NCBI RefSeq assembly: GCF_002002925.1
Contig: NZ_CP019511.1
Location: 4,068,501-4,132,500, forward strand
DNA from: Sphingomonas sp. LM7
Lineage (GTDB): Bacteria > Pseudomonadota > Alphaproteobacteria > Sphingomonadales > Sphingomonadaceae
Direction: 5' to 3'
Length of the DNA: 64,000 nucleotides
A program made the translations under genes and the position numbers. The first letter of the stretch is position 1; every line of letters begins with the position of its first letter. Below are positions 15,990 through 25,845 of this stretch, piece after piece. The notes beneath the pieces were generated by a model, which ran no database searches, had not been told where the DNA came from, and was given only the letters and a program-made list of their open reading frames with translations.

Positions 15990-17861
15990 GTGCGCATATT
16001 GATCGTGGACGACGAGCCGGCGATGCACGATTCCTATCGCCAGTGCTTCGCCGCGACCTGCGGCAGTGCCGAAGCGCTGGGCGCGATGGCCGCCGAGCTG
16101 TTCGGCGACGACGAAGCACCTGCCGAGCCGGTGACCCGCTTCGAATGCGATCACTACATGCAGGGCCTCGACGCCGTCGCCGCGGTGGAGGCGTCGCTGG
16201 CCAGCGGCGATCGCTATGCCGTCGCGTTCATCGACGTCCGCATGCCCCCGGGCATCGACGGCAAGGAGACCGCGCGCCGCATCCGTGCGCTCGATCCCGA
16301 CATCAACCTCGTCATCGTCACCGGCTATTCGGATCATTCGCCGCTCGAAATCAGCCGCGCCGCCGGCCCCGCCGACAAGATCTTCTACATAGCCAAGCCC
16401 TTCCAGGCCGAGGAGATCGTCCAGACCGCCACTGCGCTCGCCCAGCGCTGGACGATCGATATCGACCTCAAGAACGCGATTGCCCTGCTCGAGGAGCAGA
16501 AGCTCGAGCTCGCCGCCAACGAATCCCGCGCCATCCACATGGCCAACCATGATTCTCTGACCGACGCGCCCAATCGCCTCGCCTTCCTCCACGCGCTCGG
16601 CCAGTCGGTGAAGGGCGACACCTGTTTCGCGATGGCGATGATGGACCTCGATCGCTTCAAGCTGGTCAACGACACGCTCGGCCATCTCGCCGGCGACGAG
16701 CTCATCCGCATGGTCTGCGAGATCCTCCAGAACGCAATTCCCCAGGGCGGCTTCGTCGCGCGGCTGGGCGGCGACGAATTCGCCATGCTGATGCCGGTCG
16801 AGGGCGAGGACGCCGCGGTGATGCAGTGCGAACGCCTGCTCAAGGCCGTCAGCACCAGCTTCAAGGTGTTCGGCCATTCGGTGCAGGGCGGCGCCTCGAT
16901 CGGGCTGATCGTCGTCGAGCCCGGCAGCATCGGCGATCCGATCGACGGGATGCGCCGCGCCGATCTCGCGCTCAACGAGGCCAAGCGCCGCGGCCGCGGC
17001 TGCGTGTGCGTGTTCGACGAGAGCATGGACGAATCGATCCGCTTCCGCCGCCAGATCGAAAGCGGACTGTCCGAGGCGATCGCCAAGGGCGAACTCAAGC
17101 TGGTCTTCCAGCCGATCGTCGGTCGCGACCTCGACATCACCGGGTTCGAAGCGCTGATCCGCTGGTGCAGCCCCGAATATGGCATGGTCCCGCCGGGGAT
17201 GTTCATTCCGATCGCCGAGGAATCGAACCTGATCCACGAGCTTGGCGACTGGGTGATCGACGAGGCGATCCGCGCGCTCAAGACCTGGCCCGGCCAATAT
17301 GTCTCGGTCAATTTCAGCCCGCGCCAGTTCCGCCGGCACAATTTCGTGGCGCATGTCGTCGAGCGCGTCGCCAGCGCCGGCGTCGAGCCCGGCCGCTTCC
17401 AGATCGAGATCACCGAAACCGCGATCTTCGACAATGTCGAGCGCGCGGCGGAAATCCTGTTCAAGCTGCGCCAGATGGGCTTCCGCATCGCGCTCGACGA
17501 TTTCGGCACCGGCTATTCCTCGCTCTACAACATCCGCCGCTTCGCATTGGATTGCCTCAAGATCGACCGCAGCTTCGTCGACGGGATGGGCCGCGAGCGC
17601 GAAAGCGCCGCGATCGTCCATTCGGTGATCCATCTCGGCCGCGCGCTCGGCATGGAAGTCGTCGCCGAGGGCGTCGAGACCAGGACCCAGCTCCAGGCGC
17701 TGCGCCTTGCCGGCTGCAGCCACATGCAGGGCTATTATCTGTCGCGCCCCATCGACGTCGAAGATGCACTGGTGCTCGCCGAAAAGGGCAGCCTCGCCCC
17801 GCATGCGGCTATCGATATCGAAGCCGAGCCCGAGATTGCAGGCAACGGGACCCACGGCTGA
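15990..17861 (+). CDS. Receiver-GGDEF-EAL protein (c-di-GMP turnover)
   Basis: A 623-residue response regulator. I chose GTG 15990 because GGGGGGA lies nine bases upstream and the protein then starts MRILIVDDEP. The receiver spans about 1-145 with D7/D8, phosphoacceptor D82 (FIDVRMPPG) and K136; an insertion of about 40 residues follows the first helix. The GGDEF domain is intact (RLGGDEFAML, 260-264), but I see no RxxD inhibitory site in front. The EAL domain has FEALIRW, LDDFGTGYSS, AEGVET and QGYYLSRP, all consistent with phosphodiesterase activity. Both activities are therefore possible. The gene overlaps the CHASE4 kinase by one base (TGATG), and that kinase is the likely phosphodonor. 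Confidence 0.92.
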   Translation: MRILIVDDEPAMHDSYRQCFAATCGSAEALGAMAAELFGDDEAPAEPVTRFECDHYMQGLDAVAAVEASLASGDRYAVAFIDVRMPPGIDGKETARRIRALDPDINLVIVTGYSDHSPLEISRAAGPADKIFYIAKPFQAEEIVQTATALAQRWTIDIDLKNAIALLEEQKLELAANESRAIHMANHDSLTDAPNRLAFLHALGQSVKGDTCFAMAMMDLDRFKLVNDTLGHLAGDELIRMVCEILQNAIPQGGFVARLGGDEFAMLMPVEGEDAAVMQCERLLKAVSTSFKVFGHSVQGGASIGLIVVEPGSIGDPIDGMRRADLALNEAKRRGRGCVCVFDESMDESIRFRRQIESGLSEAIAKGELKLVFQPIVGRDLDITGFEALIRWCSPEYGMVPPGMFIPIAEESNLIHELGDWVIDEAIRALKTWPGQYVSVNFSPRQFRRHNFVAHVVERVASAGVEPGRFQIEITETAIFDNVERAAEILFKLRQMGFRIALDDFGTGYSSLYNIRRFALDCLKIDRSFVDGMGRERESAAIVHSVIHLGRALGMEVVAEGVETRTQLQALRLAGCSHMQGYYLSRPIDVEDALVLAEKGSLAPHAAIDIEAEPEIAGNGTHG

Positions 17862-19699
17862 TGCCCTTCGTGGCGCGCCTGCGCCTGCCGCGGTCGCTCG
17901 GCGCCAAGCTCGTCGTGATATTGACCGGAGTGGGGCTGCTCGGCGCAACGGCGCTGACGCTGCTCCTCGCCACCGTCATCACCCCCAATTTCAACCGGCT
18001 CGAACGCGATTCGATCGCCGCGCATGTCGCGCGCACCCAGGCCGTGGTCGAGGATCTCGCCGCCAAGGTCGAGAATGCCGTGCGCGACTATGGCGACTGG
18101 AACGCCTCCTGGGACTATATGGCCGCGCCAGGTCGCGCCTTCGAGGAAGAGAGCTTCTCGACGCTCGCGATGGTCAATCTCGACGTCAACGGCATGGCCT
18201 ATGTCCGGCCTGACCGATCGGTGGTGATCGCGCGCTGGATCGATACTGCGCGCGAAACCGATGTCCCGCCGATGCGCGCCGCGCTGGTCGACGCGATCCG
18301 CAAGCTCGATCCGGACAAGGCGCTCCATGGCCGCAGCTCGGCCGGCTTCTACCTTCGCCTCGGCGACAGCCTCGCCGCGGTCGGCATCGCCCGGGTCCGC
18401 CGCAGCGACGGCAGCGGGCTCCCACGCGGCTATGTGCTGATGGCGCGCACCGTCACCGCCGCGCAGCTGAGCAGCCTGCTACAGCTTCAGGCGAGCCTCG
18501 CCGCGCCTGCCGATGCGGTCACCGTCACCTCCGCGCCGTCGCGCACGCGTATCGCCGTGCCGGTGCCCGGTCCCGACGGCCACGCTGTGGCCGCTGCAGC
18601 CTATTCCGTCCCACGCGACCTCTCGACGCTGGGCAAGCGCATGCTGATCCTCGCGGTACTGGCGTCGTCGCTGCTGCTCGCGGTCGTGCTGCTCGTGCTG
18701 CGCCGGATGATCAGCCGGCTGGTGCTCCAGCCGCTCCACCGCGTCGAGCGCCACATGGGCGTGGTCCGCACCTCGGGCGATCTCGGGCTGCTCACCGATC
18801 ACCCGCGCGACGACGAGATCGGCAGCCTCGTCACCAGCTTCAATTCGATGCTCCGTCAGCTGAAGGACCTGCGCGAGCAGATCGAGGTCCAGAGCTTCAC
18901 GCTGGGCCGCAGCGAAAGCGCAGTCGCGGTGATGCACAATGTCCGCAACGCGCTGAACCCCGTGACGACGGTGATGAGCCAGGGGCTGGACCGCCCCGCC
19001 GCCGTCGATCGCGCGACGATCGATCGGGCGCTCGCCGAACTCGCCGACTTGGCCTTGCCGCCTGCACGCCGCGACAAGCTGCTGGCCTTCCTCGCCGCCG
19101 CATTCGAGGCAGTCGAGCAGGAGCGCGCCGATCGCCGCGAGCAGCTTGGCGTCGGCCGCGTCGCGCTGCGCCACGTCCTCGAGATCATCGGCGAGCAGCA
19201 GGAAGTGGCGAACGAGCGTCCGGCGCTCGCCACCTGCGACGTTAGCGACATCGTTGCCCAGAATGCCACGATCGCCCGCTATTCGGGCGAGAATTCGATT
19301 GCGTTCAGCTTCCCGTCCCGGCCGCATCTGGTGCTCGCCAACCGCGTGATCCTCAGCCAGGTCATCGGCAATCTCTTCGCCAATGCGGCCGAGGCGATCG
19401 CCGCGACGGGCAGGGGCGGCGGCAGCATCGCCGTCGCGGTCCAGCAGCGCGGAGACCGAACCGAGATCGTCATCCGCGACGACGGCGAAGGCTTCGATCC
19501 CGCCCGCGCGCCGACGCTGTTCCAGCGCGGCTTCTCGACCCGAGCGCACAAATCGGGCGGGCTGGGGCTGCATTGGTGCGCCAATTCGATGCTCGCGATG
19601 GAAGGCGCGCTGGAATTGCAGAGCGACGGGGCGGGGATGGGCGCGCGCGCGGTGCTGACGCTGGGTGCCGCAGCGGCAGCGGAGGACCTGGCGGCCTGA
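17861..19699 (+). CDS. CHASE4-domain sensor histidine kinase with unusual H-box
   Basis: A 612-residue membrane kinase. The first membrane segment is at about 17-40, a periplasmic domain at 41-260 with RDYGDWNASWDYM typical of CHASE4 follows, and the second segment at 262-281 leads to a HAMP region. The dimerisation/phosphoacceptor region is atypical: His359 sits in VMHNVRNALNPV rather than in an HE-x-x-TP box. The ATPase domain has GNLFANAAEAI, RDDGEGFDP and GGLGLHWCANSM. The one-base overlap with the upstream receiver-GGDEF-EAL gene makes the two a likely signalling pair coupling an extracytoplasmic cue to c-di-GMP. Confidence 0.87.
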   Translation: MPFVARLRLPRSLGAKLVVILTGVGLLGATALTLLLATVITPNFNRLERDSIAAHVARTQAVVEDLAAKVENAVRDYGDWNASWDYMAAPGRAFEEESFSTLAMVNLDVNGMAYVRPDRSVVIARWIDTARETDVPPMRAALVDAIRKLDPDKALHGRSSAGFYLRLGDSLAAVGIARVRRSDGSGLPRGYVLMARTVTAAQLSSLLQLQASLAAPADAVTVTSAPSRTRIAVPVPGPDGHAVAAAAYSVPRDLSTLGKRMLILAVLASSLLLAVVLLVLRRMISRLVLQPLHRVERHMGVVRTSGDLGLLTDHPRDDEIGSLVTSFNSMLRQLKDLREQIEVQSFTLGRSESAVAVMHNVRNALNPVTTVMSQGLDRPAAVDRATIDRALAELADLALPPARRDKLLAFLAAAFEAVEQERADRREQLGVGRVALRHVLEIIGEQQEVANERPALATCDVSDIVAQNATIARYSGENSIAFSFPSRPHLVLANRVILSQVIGNLFANAAEAIAATGRGGGSIAVAVQQRGDRTEIVIRDDGEGFDPARAPTLFQRGFSTRAHKSGGLGLHWCANSMLAMEGALELQSDGAGMGARAVLTLGAAAAAEDLAA

Positions 19700-19727
19700 A
19701 AGCCCCTTCCCTGAAGGGGAGGGGCTT
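19700..19727. terminator. Hairpin between convergent genes
   Basis: A 12-base-pair stem (19700-19711 with 19716-19727, core AAGCCCC/GGGGCTT, one G-T pair) with a TGAA loop immediately after the kinase stop. It has no long T-run on the plus strand, so it may be a weak or bidirectional terminator between the kinase and the convergent SET-domain gene. Confidence 0.55.
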
Positions 19728-19787
19728 AGATACACCAACTTCAACGGATTCGGCCTGGCAGATGCTCCTATCTTCACCGGAACACGG

Positions 19788-20927
19788 TCATCCCACCGCC
19801 CGCGCCTCTGCCACATCCTCCCGCTGCAAATATGGCGCCACGAGATTCCGTGCCCGGAACCACGCCTGCCGCTCGCCATCCAGCGTTTCGAAGTCCCCGA
19901 TCACCCGCCGGCACTCGGGCGCCTTGCACTGGCAGAGCATCCGCCAGTTCGATGCGCGCAGCGTCGTCGAATAATCCCAGCAGATTTCCTCGCCCGCCTC
20001 GATCGCGCGCGCCGCGATGAGGAATACCCCGCTATCGGTGAAGCGCAGCCCGGCATTCGGCGCGCAGCTGTGATTGACCAGATCGTCGAGCTGCCCCGAT
20101 GGCCCCATATACTGGTCCGGCGTCACTTGGACGAAGCGGTCGCTGGTCCCGTGCATCCGGCTCGGCACCTGGTCAGCATGCAGCCGCCGCCCGGTGAATT
20201 CGAGCAGGACATCACCTTCGGCGAAGCCCGAAGCTGCGAAAACCGCCTTGCCCAGATGGTTGTCACCCACCTTGAAGAGGTTGTTCGAAGGCCGGTAGCG
20301 TTCGAATACGCGCAAACCGCCGCGGCGAACGCCCAGCGAGCGCAGCGGATTGATCGTCGCCAGCCCGATCAGGAACCACACGCTGGCATGGCACAGCAGC
20401 TCGACGACGATATAGCCGAGCTCGGCCATCCCCAGCTGCGGCCCGCGGACGGCGATGAGCAGCGTCGCCAGGTCGCCGAAGGTCCACAGCCCCCAGGCCG
20501 GCGAGCGTTCGCGCGCGCGGTCCGCCCACACGCTCGCCCAGGTCGGCCAGAAGCTCACCGGCACCGCGACCACCACCAGCATGTGCGCCCAGAACGCCTC
20601 GCGGAACACGAGCCACAGCACCAGCGCGGTCAGCGACACGGCCATGCAGAAGCTTTCGGCGGGCGAGGGCGGTGCCCAGGCCGATCGGCGCCAGATGGCG
20701 AGCGTCACGGCAATGCACGCGACTGCCGAAACCAGGAACACCCAGGCCTGCGGCGCGCCGGGGTTCACTGCGGCATAGGTCAGCGCTTCGAGTGACGTCG
20801 CCGCGGCCCAGATCAGCCAGGAAGCGCGGTTGGGCTGGACGGTGTGGCGGCGCAGCCCGAACAGGTACACGGCATAGCCCGCAAAGCTCAGCCCGATCGC
20901 CAGCACGAACCAGATGTCGAGCCCCAA
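19788..20927 (-). CDS. Membrane protein with C-terminal SET domain
   Basis: A 379-residue protein in two parts. Residues 1-195 contain about seven hydrophobic segments (for example IWFVLAIGLSFAGYAVYLFG and LVVVAVPVSFWPTWASVW). Residues 205-350 form a SET domain: GKAVFAASGFAEGDVLLEF at the start, DDLVNHSCAPNAGLRF (285-291 carry the NHSCxPN core), AGEEICWDYS with the catalytic-type Tyr at 319, and a post-SET-like CQCKAPEC cysteine cluster at 332-339. SET domains methylate lysines in proteins. The membrane-anchored arrangement is unusual, and the target is unknown. No neighbour suggests a substrate. Confidence 0.85.
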   Translation of the reverse strand: MGLDIWFVLAIGLSFAGYAVYLFGLRRHTVQPNRASWLIWAAATSLEALTYAAVNPGAPQAWVFLVSAVACIAVTLAIWRRSAWAPPSPAESFCMAVSLTALVLWLVFREAFWAHMLVVVAVPVSFWPTWASVWADRARERSPAWGLWTFGDLATLLIAVRGPQLGMAELGYIVVELLCHASVWFLIGLATINPLRSLGVRRGGLRVFERYRPSNNLFKVGDNHLGKAVFAASGFAEGDVLLEFTGRRLHADQVPSRMHGTSDRFVQVTPDQYMGPSGQLDDLVNHSCAPNAGLRFTDSGVFLIAARAIEAGEEICWDYSTTLRASNWRMLCQCKAPECRRVIGDFETLDGERQAWFRARNLVAPYLQREDVAEARAVG

Positions 20928-21033
20928 TGCACGCCCCTCCCTGACGGGACGTTTACCATGCGCAACGACTCACGTCCACGCGCGACTCGCGGTGATTCCG
21001 CGAGTCGCGGCTAACACCTCACTTACTCGAACC

Positions 21034-21140
21034 CGTCACCCCGGCCTTGTGCCGGGGTCCACTAGGCCCAAATCTAGAAGCTAGAGGCGATGGGGTCTCG
21101 CAAGCCGCACAGTGGACCCCGGCACAAGGCCGGGGTGACG
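21034..21140. repeat. Perfect 30-base inverted repeat (REP doublet)
   Basis: Arms at 21034-21063 and 21111-21140 are exact inverted copies beginning CGTCACCCCGGCCTTGTGCC, separated by 47 bases. Each arm also contains its own small palindrome CCCCGGC-CTTGT-GCCGGGG, so every arm can fold alone or the two can pair. This is the layout of REP doublets. It is placed between the SET-domain gene start and the cysQ stop. Confidence 0.85.
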
Positions 21141-21160
21141 AAGTTAGGAGGGCACGTCTC

Positions 21161-21238
21161 CTCCGTTCGTTTCGAGCGAAGTCGAGAAACATAGTTCAGG
21201 AACCAGCCATCTCTCGACTATGCTCGAAACGAACGGAG
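21161..21238. repeat. 27-base inverted repeat
   Basis: Arms at 21161-21187 and 21212-21238 (starting CTCCGTTCGTTTCGAGC on the left) are inverted copies with two mismatches and 24 bases between. This TTTCGAGC/GCTCGAAA family is another common sphingomonad extragenic repeat. It lies just beyond the REP doublet, ten bases before the cysQ stop, and could act as a terminator for the cys operon on the minus strand. Confidence 0.75.
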
Positions 21239-21248
21239 TTGGAGAGCT

Positions 21249-21968
21249 CTAGCCCCCACATCCCTTAACTGCATCCAGCACGACATCCGCCCATTCCTTC
21301 CGGCAGATCAGCAGATCCGGAATGCTCGTCTCGCGCTGGTTGTACACGATCGGCGACCCGTCGATCCGCGACGCATGCAGCCCTGCCGCCAGCGCCACCG
21401 CGACCGGCGCGCAATTGTCCCATTGGTGCTGCCCGCCGGTGTGGAGGTAGATCTCAGCCTCGCCGCGCACTACCGCCATTGCCTTGGCGCCCGCCGAGCC
21501 CATGCCGACTGAGACGGCGCCGATCCGCCCCGCGACATCGGTGCACAAGGCGCTCGCGCGCGTCCGGCTCACCAGCATCCGCGGCGGATACTGCGGATCG
21601 CGCAAGGCGGGAGGGGCGTCGCTCGACAAGGTCAGCCCCAGCTTCGGCAGCGCGACCGCGCCGACTTCCGCACGCCCGTCCACAGCCAGCGCGACATGCA
21701 CCGCCCAGTCGTCGCGCCGCTCGGCGAATTCGCGGGTCCCGTCGAGCGGATCGACGATCCACACCCGGCTGCGTGTCAGCCGTGCCAGATCGTCGGCGCT
21801 CTCTTCGGAAAGGATCGCATCGTCGGGCCGCGCGGTTTCCAGCCAGGCGAGGATCATCGCATTGGCCTCGCGGTCGCCGCGATCGCCCCCGGCGCACTCC
21901 GCCTGGATACGCAGCAGCAGCGCCCCCGCCTCGGCGGCGATGTCGCGCGCGAGTTCGGCGTCGGTCAA
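21249..21968 (-). CDS. cysQ: 3'(2'),5'-bisphosphate nucleotidase CysQ
   Basis: Removes the 3' phosphate of PAP, a by-product of sulfate reduction or sulfation. I place the start at the TTG at 21968, which overlaps the cysNC stop (TTGA), because the resulting 239-residue protein begins [19 protein letters not shown] like other CysQ and the next ATG would remove the conserved start. Metal-site motifs are SEESADD near 80, [12 protein letters not shown] and the late [19 protein letters not shown]. It is the third gene of the cysD-cysNC-cysQ operon. Confidence 0.88.
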   Translation of the reverse strand: MTDAELARDIAAEAGALLLRIQAECAGGDRGDREANAMILAWLETARPDDAILSEESADDLARLTRSRVWIVDPLDGTREFAERRDDWAVHVALAVDGRAEVGAVALPKLGLTLSSDAPPALRDPQYPPRMLVSRTRASALCTDVAGRIGAVSVGMGSAGAKAMAVVRGEAEIYLHTGGQHQWDNCAPVAVALAAGLHASRIDGSPIVYNQRETSIPDLLICRKEWADVVLDAVKGCGG

Positions 21969-23878
21969 ATCACCGGGCTCCAGGTGCCCATGATCGTCTC
22001 TACGATCCGTTCGGCTGCCTCCTCGGGGGTCTCGCGGGTCGTATCGACGCGGATCTCGGGGCCTTCGGGCGCTTCGTACGGGCTCGAAATCCCGGTGAAG
22101 TTGGCGATCTCGCCCGCGCGCGCCTTTTTGTAGAGCCCCTTGGGGTCGCGCCGCTCGGCCTCCGCGATCGGCGTGTCGATGAAGATCTCGAAGAAATCGC
22201 CCTCGGGCAGCATCGCGCGGACCATCTCCCGCTCGGCGCGGAAGGGCGAGATGAACGCGGTCAGCACGATCAGCCCCGCATCGGTCATCAGCTTGGCGAC
22301 TTCGCCGACGCGGCGGATATTCTCGACTCTGTCGGCATCGCTGAAGCCCAGGTCGCGGTTGAGCCCGTGGCGGATATTGTCGCCGTCCAGCAGGAAGCTG
22401 TGCTTGCCCATCGCGTGCAGCTTCTTCTCGACCAGGTTGGCGATGGTCGACTTGCCAGATCCCGATAGCCCGGTGAACCACAGCAGCCGCGCGCGCTGGC
22501 CCTTCTGCGCGGCGTGCGCCTCGCGCGTGATCTCCATCGCCTGCCAATGAACGTTCTGCGCGCGGCGCAGCGCATGGTGCAGCATGCCCGCGGCGACGGT
22601 GGCGTTCGATGCCTTGTCGATCAGGATGAACCCGCCGAGATCATGGCTCTCGGCATAGGGCTCGAACACGATCCCGCGGTCCGCCGCGATCTCGGCGACG
22701 CCGATGTCGTTGAGCTTGAGCGTCCGTGCCGAGACGTGCGCGAGCGTGTTGATGTCGATCGCATGCTCGGGTTCGCGTACGGTGACGCTGACGGTCTGGG
22801 TGCCCAGCTTGAGCCAGTATGCGCGGCCGGGCAGCAGGTCGGCCTGGTCCATCCACACGATCGTCGCCTTGAACTGGTCGGCGACCTGCGGCGGCGCATC
22901 GGCCGCGGCGATCACGTCGCCGCGCGAGCAGTCGACTTCGTCGGCCAGCGTCAGCGTGATCGACTCGCCCGCGCCGGCCGCGTCGCGGTCGCCCCCCATC
23001 GCGACGATCCGCGCCACGGTCGTCGTCCGCCCCGAGGGCAGGATTCGCACTTCGTCACCGGGTTTGACCGTGCCGCTCGCGATCAATCCGGCGAAGCCGC
23101 GAAAATCGAGGTTCGGCCTGTTGACCCATTGGACGGGAAGCCGGAATGGCTTGGCCCGGTCGGTGTCAACTTCGACGTCTACTTGTTCCATGAGGGGCAG
23201 CAGTGCCGGCCCGTCATACCAGGCCATGTTGTTGGAAACCGCCGCTATGTTGTCGCCCTTGAATCCCGAGATCGGGATCGGCGTAAGCGACTGAATTCCA
23301 ATCGATTTCGCGAAGGCGCGATAGTCGGCGATGATGGATTCATAGATGCCCTGGTCATAACCCACCAGATCCATCTTGTTCACCGCAAGCACGATGTGCT
23401 TGATCCCCAGCAAGTGGACCAGATACGAATGCCGCCGCGTCTGGGTAAGCACCCCTTTGCGCGCATCGATCAGAATTACCGCAAGATCAGCCGTCGATGC
23501 GCCAGTGACCATGTTGCGGGTATATTGCTCATGCCCAGGCGTGTCGGCGACGATGAACTTGCGTTTTTCGGTCGCGAAAAAGCGATAGGCTACATCAATA
23601 GTGATGCCCTGTTCGCGCTCGGCGGCAAGTCCATCGACGAGCAGCGCGAAATCGATCTCCTGCCCCTGCGTTCCGACGCGCTTGCTGTCGGATTCGAGAG
23701 CAGAGAGCTGATCCTCGAATATCTGCTTCGAATCGTAGAGCAATCGTCCGATCAGCGTGGACTTTCCATCGTCCACGCTTCCACAAGTGATGAAGCGTAG
23801 TAGCGATTTGTTTTCGTGGAGCGTCAAATAAGTTGAGATATCGGACGCGATCAGGGCGTCGGGGCGATAGGAGGTCAT
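21965..23878 (-). CDS. cysNC: Bifunctional sulfate adenylyltransferase subunit 1 / adenylylsulfate kinase CysNC
   Basis: A 637-residue fusion. The N-terminal GTPase part (about 1-430) has [29 protein letters not shown] and NKMDLVGYD, and forms the regulatory subunit of ATP sulfurylase with CysD. The C-terminal APS kinase (about 455-637) has P-loop [19 protein letters not shown] and [16 protein letters not shown]. Together with CysD it makes APS and then PAPS for sulfate assimilation or sulfation. The gene overlaps cysD upstream by one base and cysQ downstream by a TTGA. The same fusion is known as NodQ in rhizobia. Confidence 0.95.
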   Translation of the reverse strand: MTSYRPDALIASDISTYLTLHENKSLLRFITCGSVDDGKSTLIGRLLYDSKQIFEDQLSALESDSKRVGTQGQEIDFALLVDGLAAEREQGITIDVAYRFFATEKRKFIVADTPGHEQYTRNMVTGASTADLAVILIDARKGVLTQTRRHSYLVHLLGIKHIVLAVNKMDLVGYDQGIYESIIADYRAFAKSIGIQSLTPIPISGFKGDNIAAVSNNMAWYDGPALLPLMEQVDVEVDTDRAKPFRLPVQWVNRPNLDFRGFAGLIASGTVKPGDEVRILPSGRTTTVARIVAMGGDRDAAGAGESITLTLADEVDCSRGDVIAAADAPPQVADQFKATIVWMDQADLLPGRAYWLKLGTQTVSVTVREPEHAIDINTLAHVSARTLKLNDIGVAEIAADRGIVFEPYAESHDLGGFILIDKASNATVAAGMLHHALRRAQNVHWQAMEITREAHAAQKGQRARLLWFTGLSGSGKSTIANLVEKKLHAMGKHSFLLDGDNIRHGLNRDLGFSDADRVENIRRVGEVAKLMTDAGLIVLTAFISPFRAEREMVRAMLPEGDFFEIFIDTPIAEAERRDPKGLYKKARAGEIANFTGISSPYEAPEGPEIRVDTTRETPEEAAERIVETIMGTWSPVI

Positions 23879-24801
23879 CAGAAATAGCCCTCCTGTTTCT
23901 TCTTCTCCATGCTCGCCGCTTGGTCGTGATCTATCGCGCGGCCCTGGCGTTCTGACGTGGTGGTGAGCAGCATTTCCTGGATGACTTCTTCCAGCGTCGC
24001 TGCCTCGCTTTCGACCGCGCCGGTTAAGGGATAGCAGCCAAGTGTCCGGAATCGCACCGATCTTTCGACCGGCACTTCGCCGGGCTTCAGCCGGAAGCGG
24101 TCGTCATCGACCATCAGCAGCATCCCGTCGCGCTCCACCGTCGGGCGCGGCGCCGCGAAATAAAGCGGAACGATTTCAATGTCTTCGGCGCGGATATATT
24201 GCCAGATGTCGAGCTCGGTCCAGTTGGAGATCGGGAACACCCGCATGCTCTCGCCCTTGGCCTTGCGCGCATTGTAGAGATGCCACAATTCAGGCCGCTG
24301 GTTTTTGGGGTCCCAGCGGTGCGAGGCGGTACGGAAACTGAACACGCGCTCCTTCGCCCGGCTCTTCTCCTCGTCGCGCCGCGCCCCCCCGAACGCCGCG
24401 TCGAATCCATATAAATCAAGTGCTTGCTTGAGTCCTTCGGTCTTCCAGAGATCGGTGTGCAAGCTGCCATGATCGAACGGATTGATCCCTTGGCGCTCCG
24501 CGTCGGGGTTCTTGTGGACGAGCAATTCCATCCCCGCGGCCTTGGCGGCCTTGTCGCGCAAGTCGTACATCGCCTGGAACTTCCACGTCGTATCGACATG
24601 GAGCAGCGGAAAGGGCGGCGGCGCGGGATAGAAAGCCTTCTTGGCAAGATGCAGCATCACCGCGCTGTCCTTGCCGATCGAATAGAGCATCACCGGCCGT
24701 TCGGCCTCCGCGACGACTTCGCGCAGGATGTGGATGCTCTCGGCCTCAAGGCGCTGGAGATGCGTGAGAGATGGCAAAGACAAGTCGAATCCCGATGGCA
24801 C
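23878..24801 (-). CDS. cysD: Sulfate adenylyltransferase subunit 2 CysD
   Basis: A 307-residue PP-loop ATP sulfurylase that forms APS together with CysN. The sequence [20 protein letters not shown] is followed by the PP-loop region [20 protein letters not shown], and the end [11 protein letters not shown] is the standard CysD C-terminus. The start used here is a GTG that gives [15 protein letters not shown]; in-frame TTG codons slightly downstream are also possible because the family often starts close to LTHLQ. First gene of the cys operon, divergent from rmlA. Confidence 0.94.
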   Translation of the reverse strand: MPSGFDLSLPSLTHLQRLEAESIHILREVVAEAERPVMLYSIGKDSAVMLHLAKKAFYPAPPPFPLLHVDTTWKFQAMYDLRDKAAKAAGMELLVHKNPDAERQGINPFDHGSLHTDLWKTEGLKQALDLYGFDAAFGGARRDEEKSRAKERVFSFRTASHRWDPKNQRPELWHLYNARKAKGESMRVFPISNWTELDIWQYIRAEDIEIVPLYFAAPRPTVERDGMLLMVDDDRFRLKPGEVPVERSVRFRTLGCYPLTGAVESEAATLEEVIQEMLLTTTSERQGRAIDHDQAASMEKKKQEGYF

Positions 24802-24912
24802 TTTGGCGCGGCTAAAGCTTCGTGAACCTTCTGCCGCTATTTGACAGCTTCGATCTAGGGGGGAGGGAGCCTCGATTGCGAGGCGTTCCTAATTCGGAGC
24901 GGAGAAGAAAAA

Positions 24913-25845
24913 TTGTCAGGCCATTTCCGCCGCAGCGGCGACCGCAGGCCCGAGCCGCACGGCGTGAAGGGCATCATCCTCGCCGGCGGATCGGGCACGC
25001 GGCTCTATCCGGCGACCTTGTCGATCTCAAAGCAGCTGCTCCCGATATTCGACAAGCCGATGATCTATTATCCGCTCTCGGTGCTGATGCTTGCCGGCAT
25101 CCGCGACATCCTCATCATCTCGACGCCGCGCGATTTGCCGATGTTCCAGGCGCTGCTCGGCACCGGCGCCGCGTTCGGGATCAACCTCGAATATGCCGTC
25201 CAGCCCGAGCCGCAGGGGCTGGCCCAGGCCTTCCTGATCGGCGAGGAGTTCCTGGCCGGCGGCCCCGCCGCGCTGATCCTGGGCGACAATATCTTCCATG
25301 GCGATGCACTCGGCGCCAAGGGCCATATGGCTGCGACTGCGGCAGCGGCTGGCGGTGCGACAGTGTTCGCCTATCAGGTCGAGGATCCCGAGCGCTACGG
25401 CGTAGTCGCCTTCGATCCCGATAGCGGCCGCGCCGCCAGCATCGTCGAAAAGCCCGCCAACCCCGCCTCGCGCTGGGCAGTCACCGGCCTCTATTTCTTC
25501 GACCGTGACGTTACGGCGATCGCGCGCACGCTGGAGCCTTCTCCACGCGGCGAACTCGAGATCACCGACGTGATCCGCGCCTATCTCGATCGCGGCGACT
25601 TGACCGTGAACCGTCTTGGCCGCGGCTATGCCTGGCTTGATACCGGCACGCATGACAGCCTGCACGAAGCGGGCGCCTTCGTCCGCACGATCGAGCATCG
25701 TCAGGGCATCAAGATCGCCTGCCCCGAGGAGATCGCCTTCGATCTCGGCTATCTCGATGCCGACGCGATGCTCACCCGCGCCACGCAGATGGGCAAGACC
25801 GGTTATGCCGATTACCTCCGCCGCTGCGTGCAGGACGCCGCATGA
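24913..25845 (+). CDS. rmlA: Glucose-1-phosphate thymidylyltransferase RmlA
   Basis: Makes dTDP-glucose, the first step to dTDP-rhamnose. The core starts [19 protein letters not shown], continues with [18 protein letters not shown] and [11 protein letters not shown], and ends near [10 protein letters not shown]. The length of 310 residues uses the TTG at 24913, which has GGAGAAG six bases upstream. A GTG at 24964 would give the more common length of 293 residues but has no visible ribosome site. The stop overlaps the rmlB start by four bases. Confidence 0.92.
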   Translation: MSGHFRRSGDRRPEPHGVKGIILAGGSGTRLYPATLSISKQLLPIFDKPMIYYPLSVLMLAGIRDILIISTPRDLPMFQALLGTGAAFGINLEYAVQPEPQGLAQAFLIGEEFLAGGPAALILGDNIFHGDALGAKGHMAATAAAAGGATVFAYQVEDPERYGVVAFDPDSGRAASIVEKPANPASRWAVTGLYFFDRDVTAIARTLEPSPRGELEITDVIRAYLDRGDLTVNRLGRGYAWLDTGTHDSLHEAGAFVRTIEHRQGIKIACPEEIAFDLGYLDADAMLTRATQMGKTGYADYLRRCVQDAA

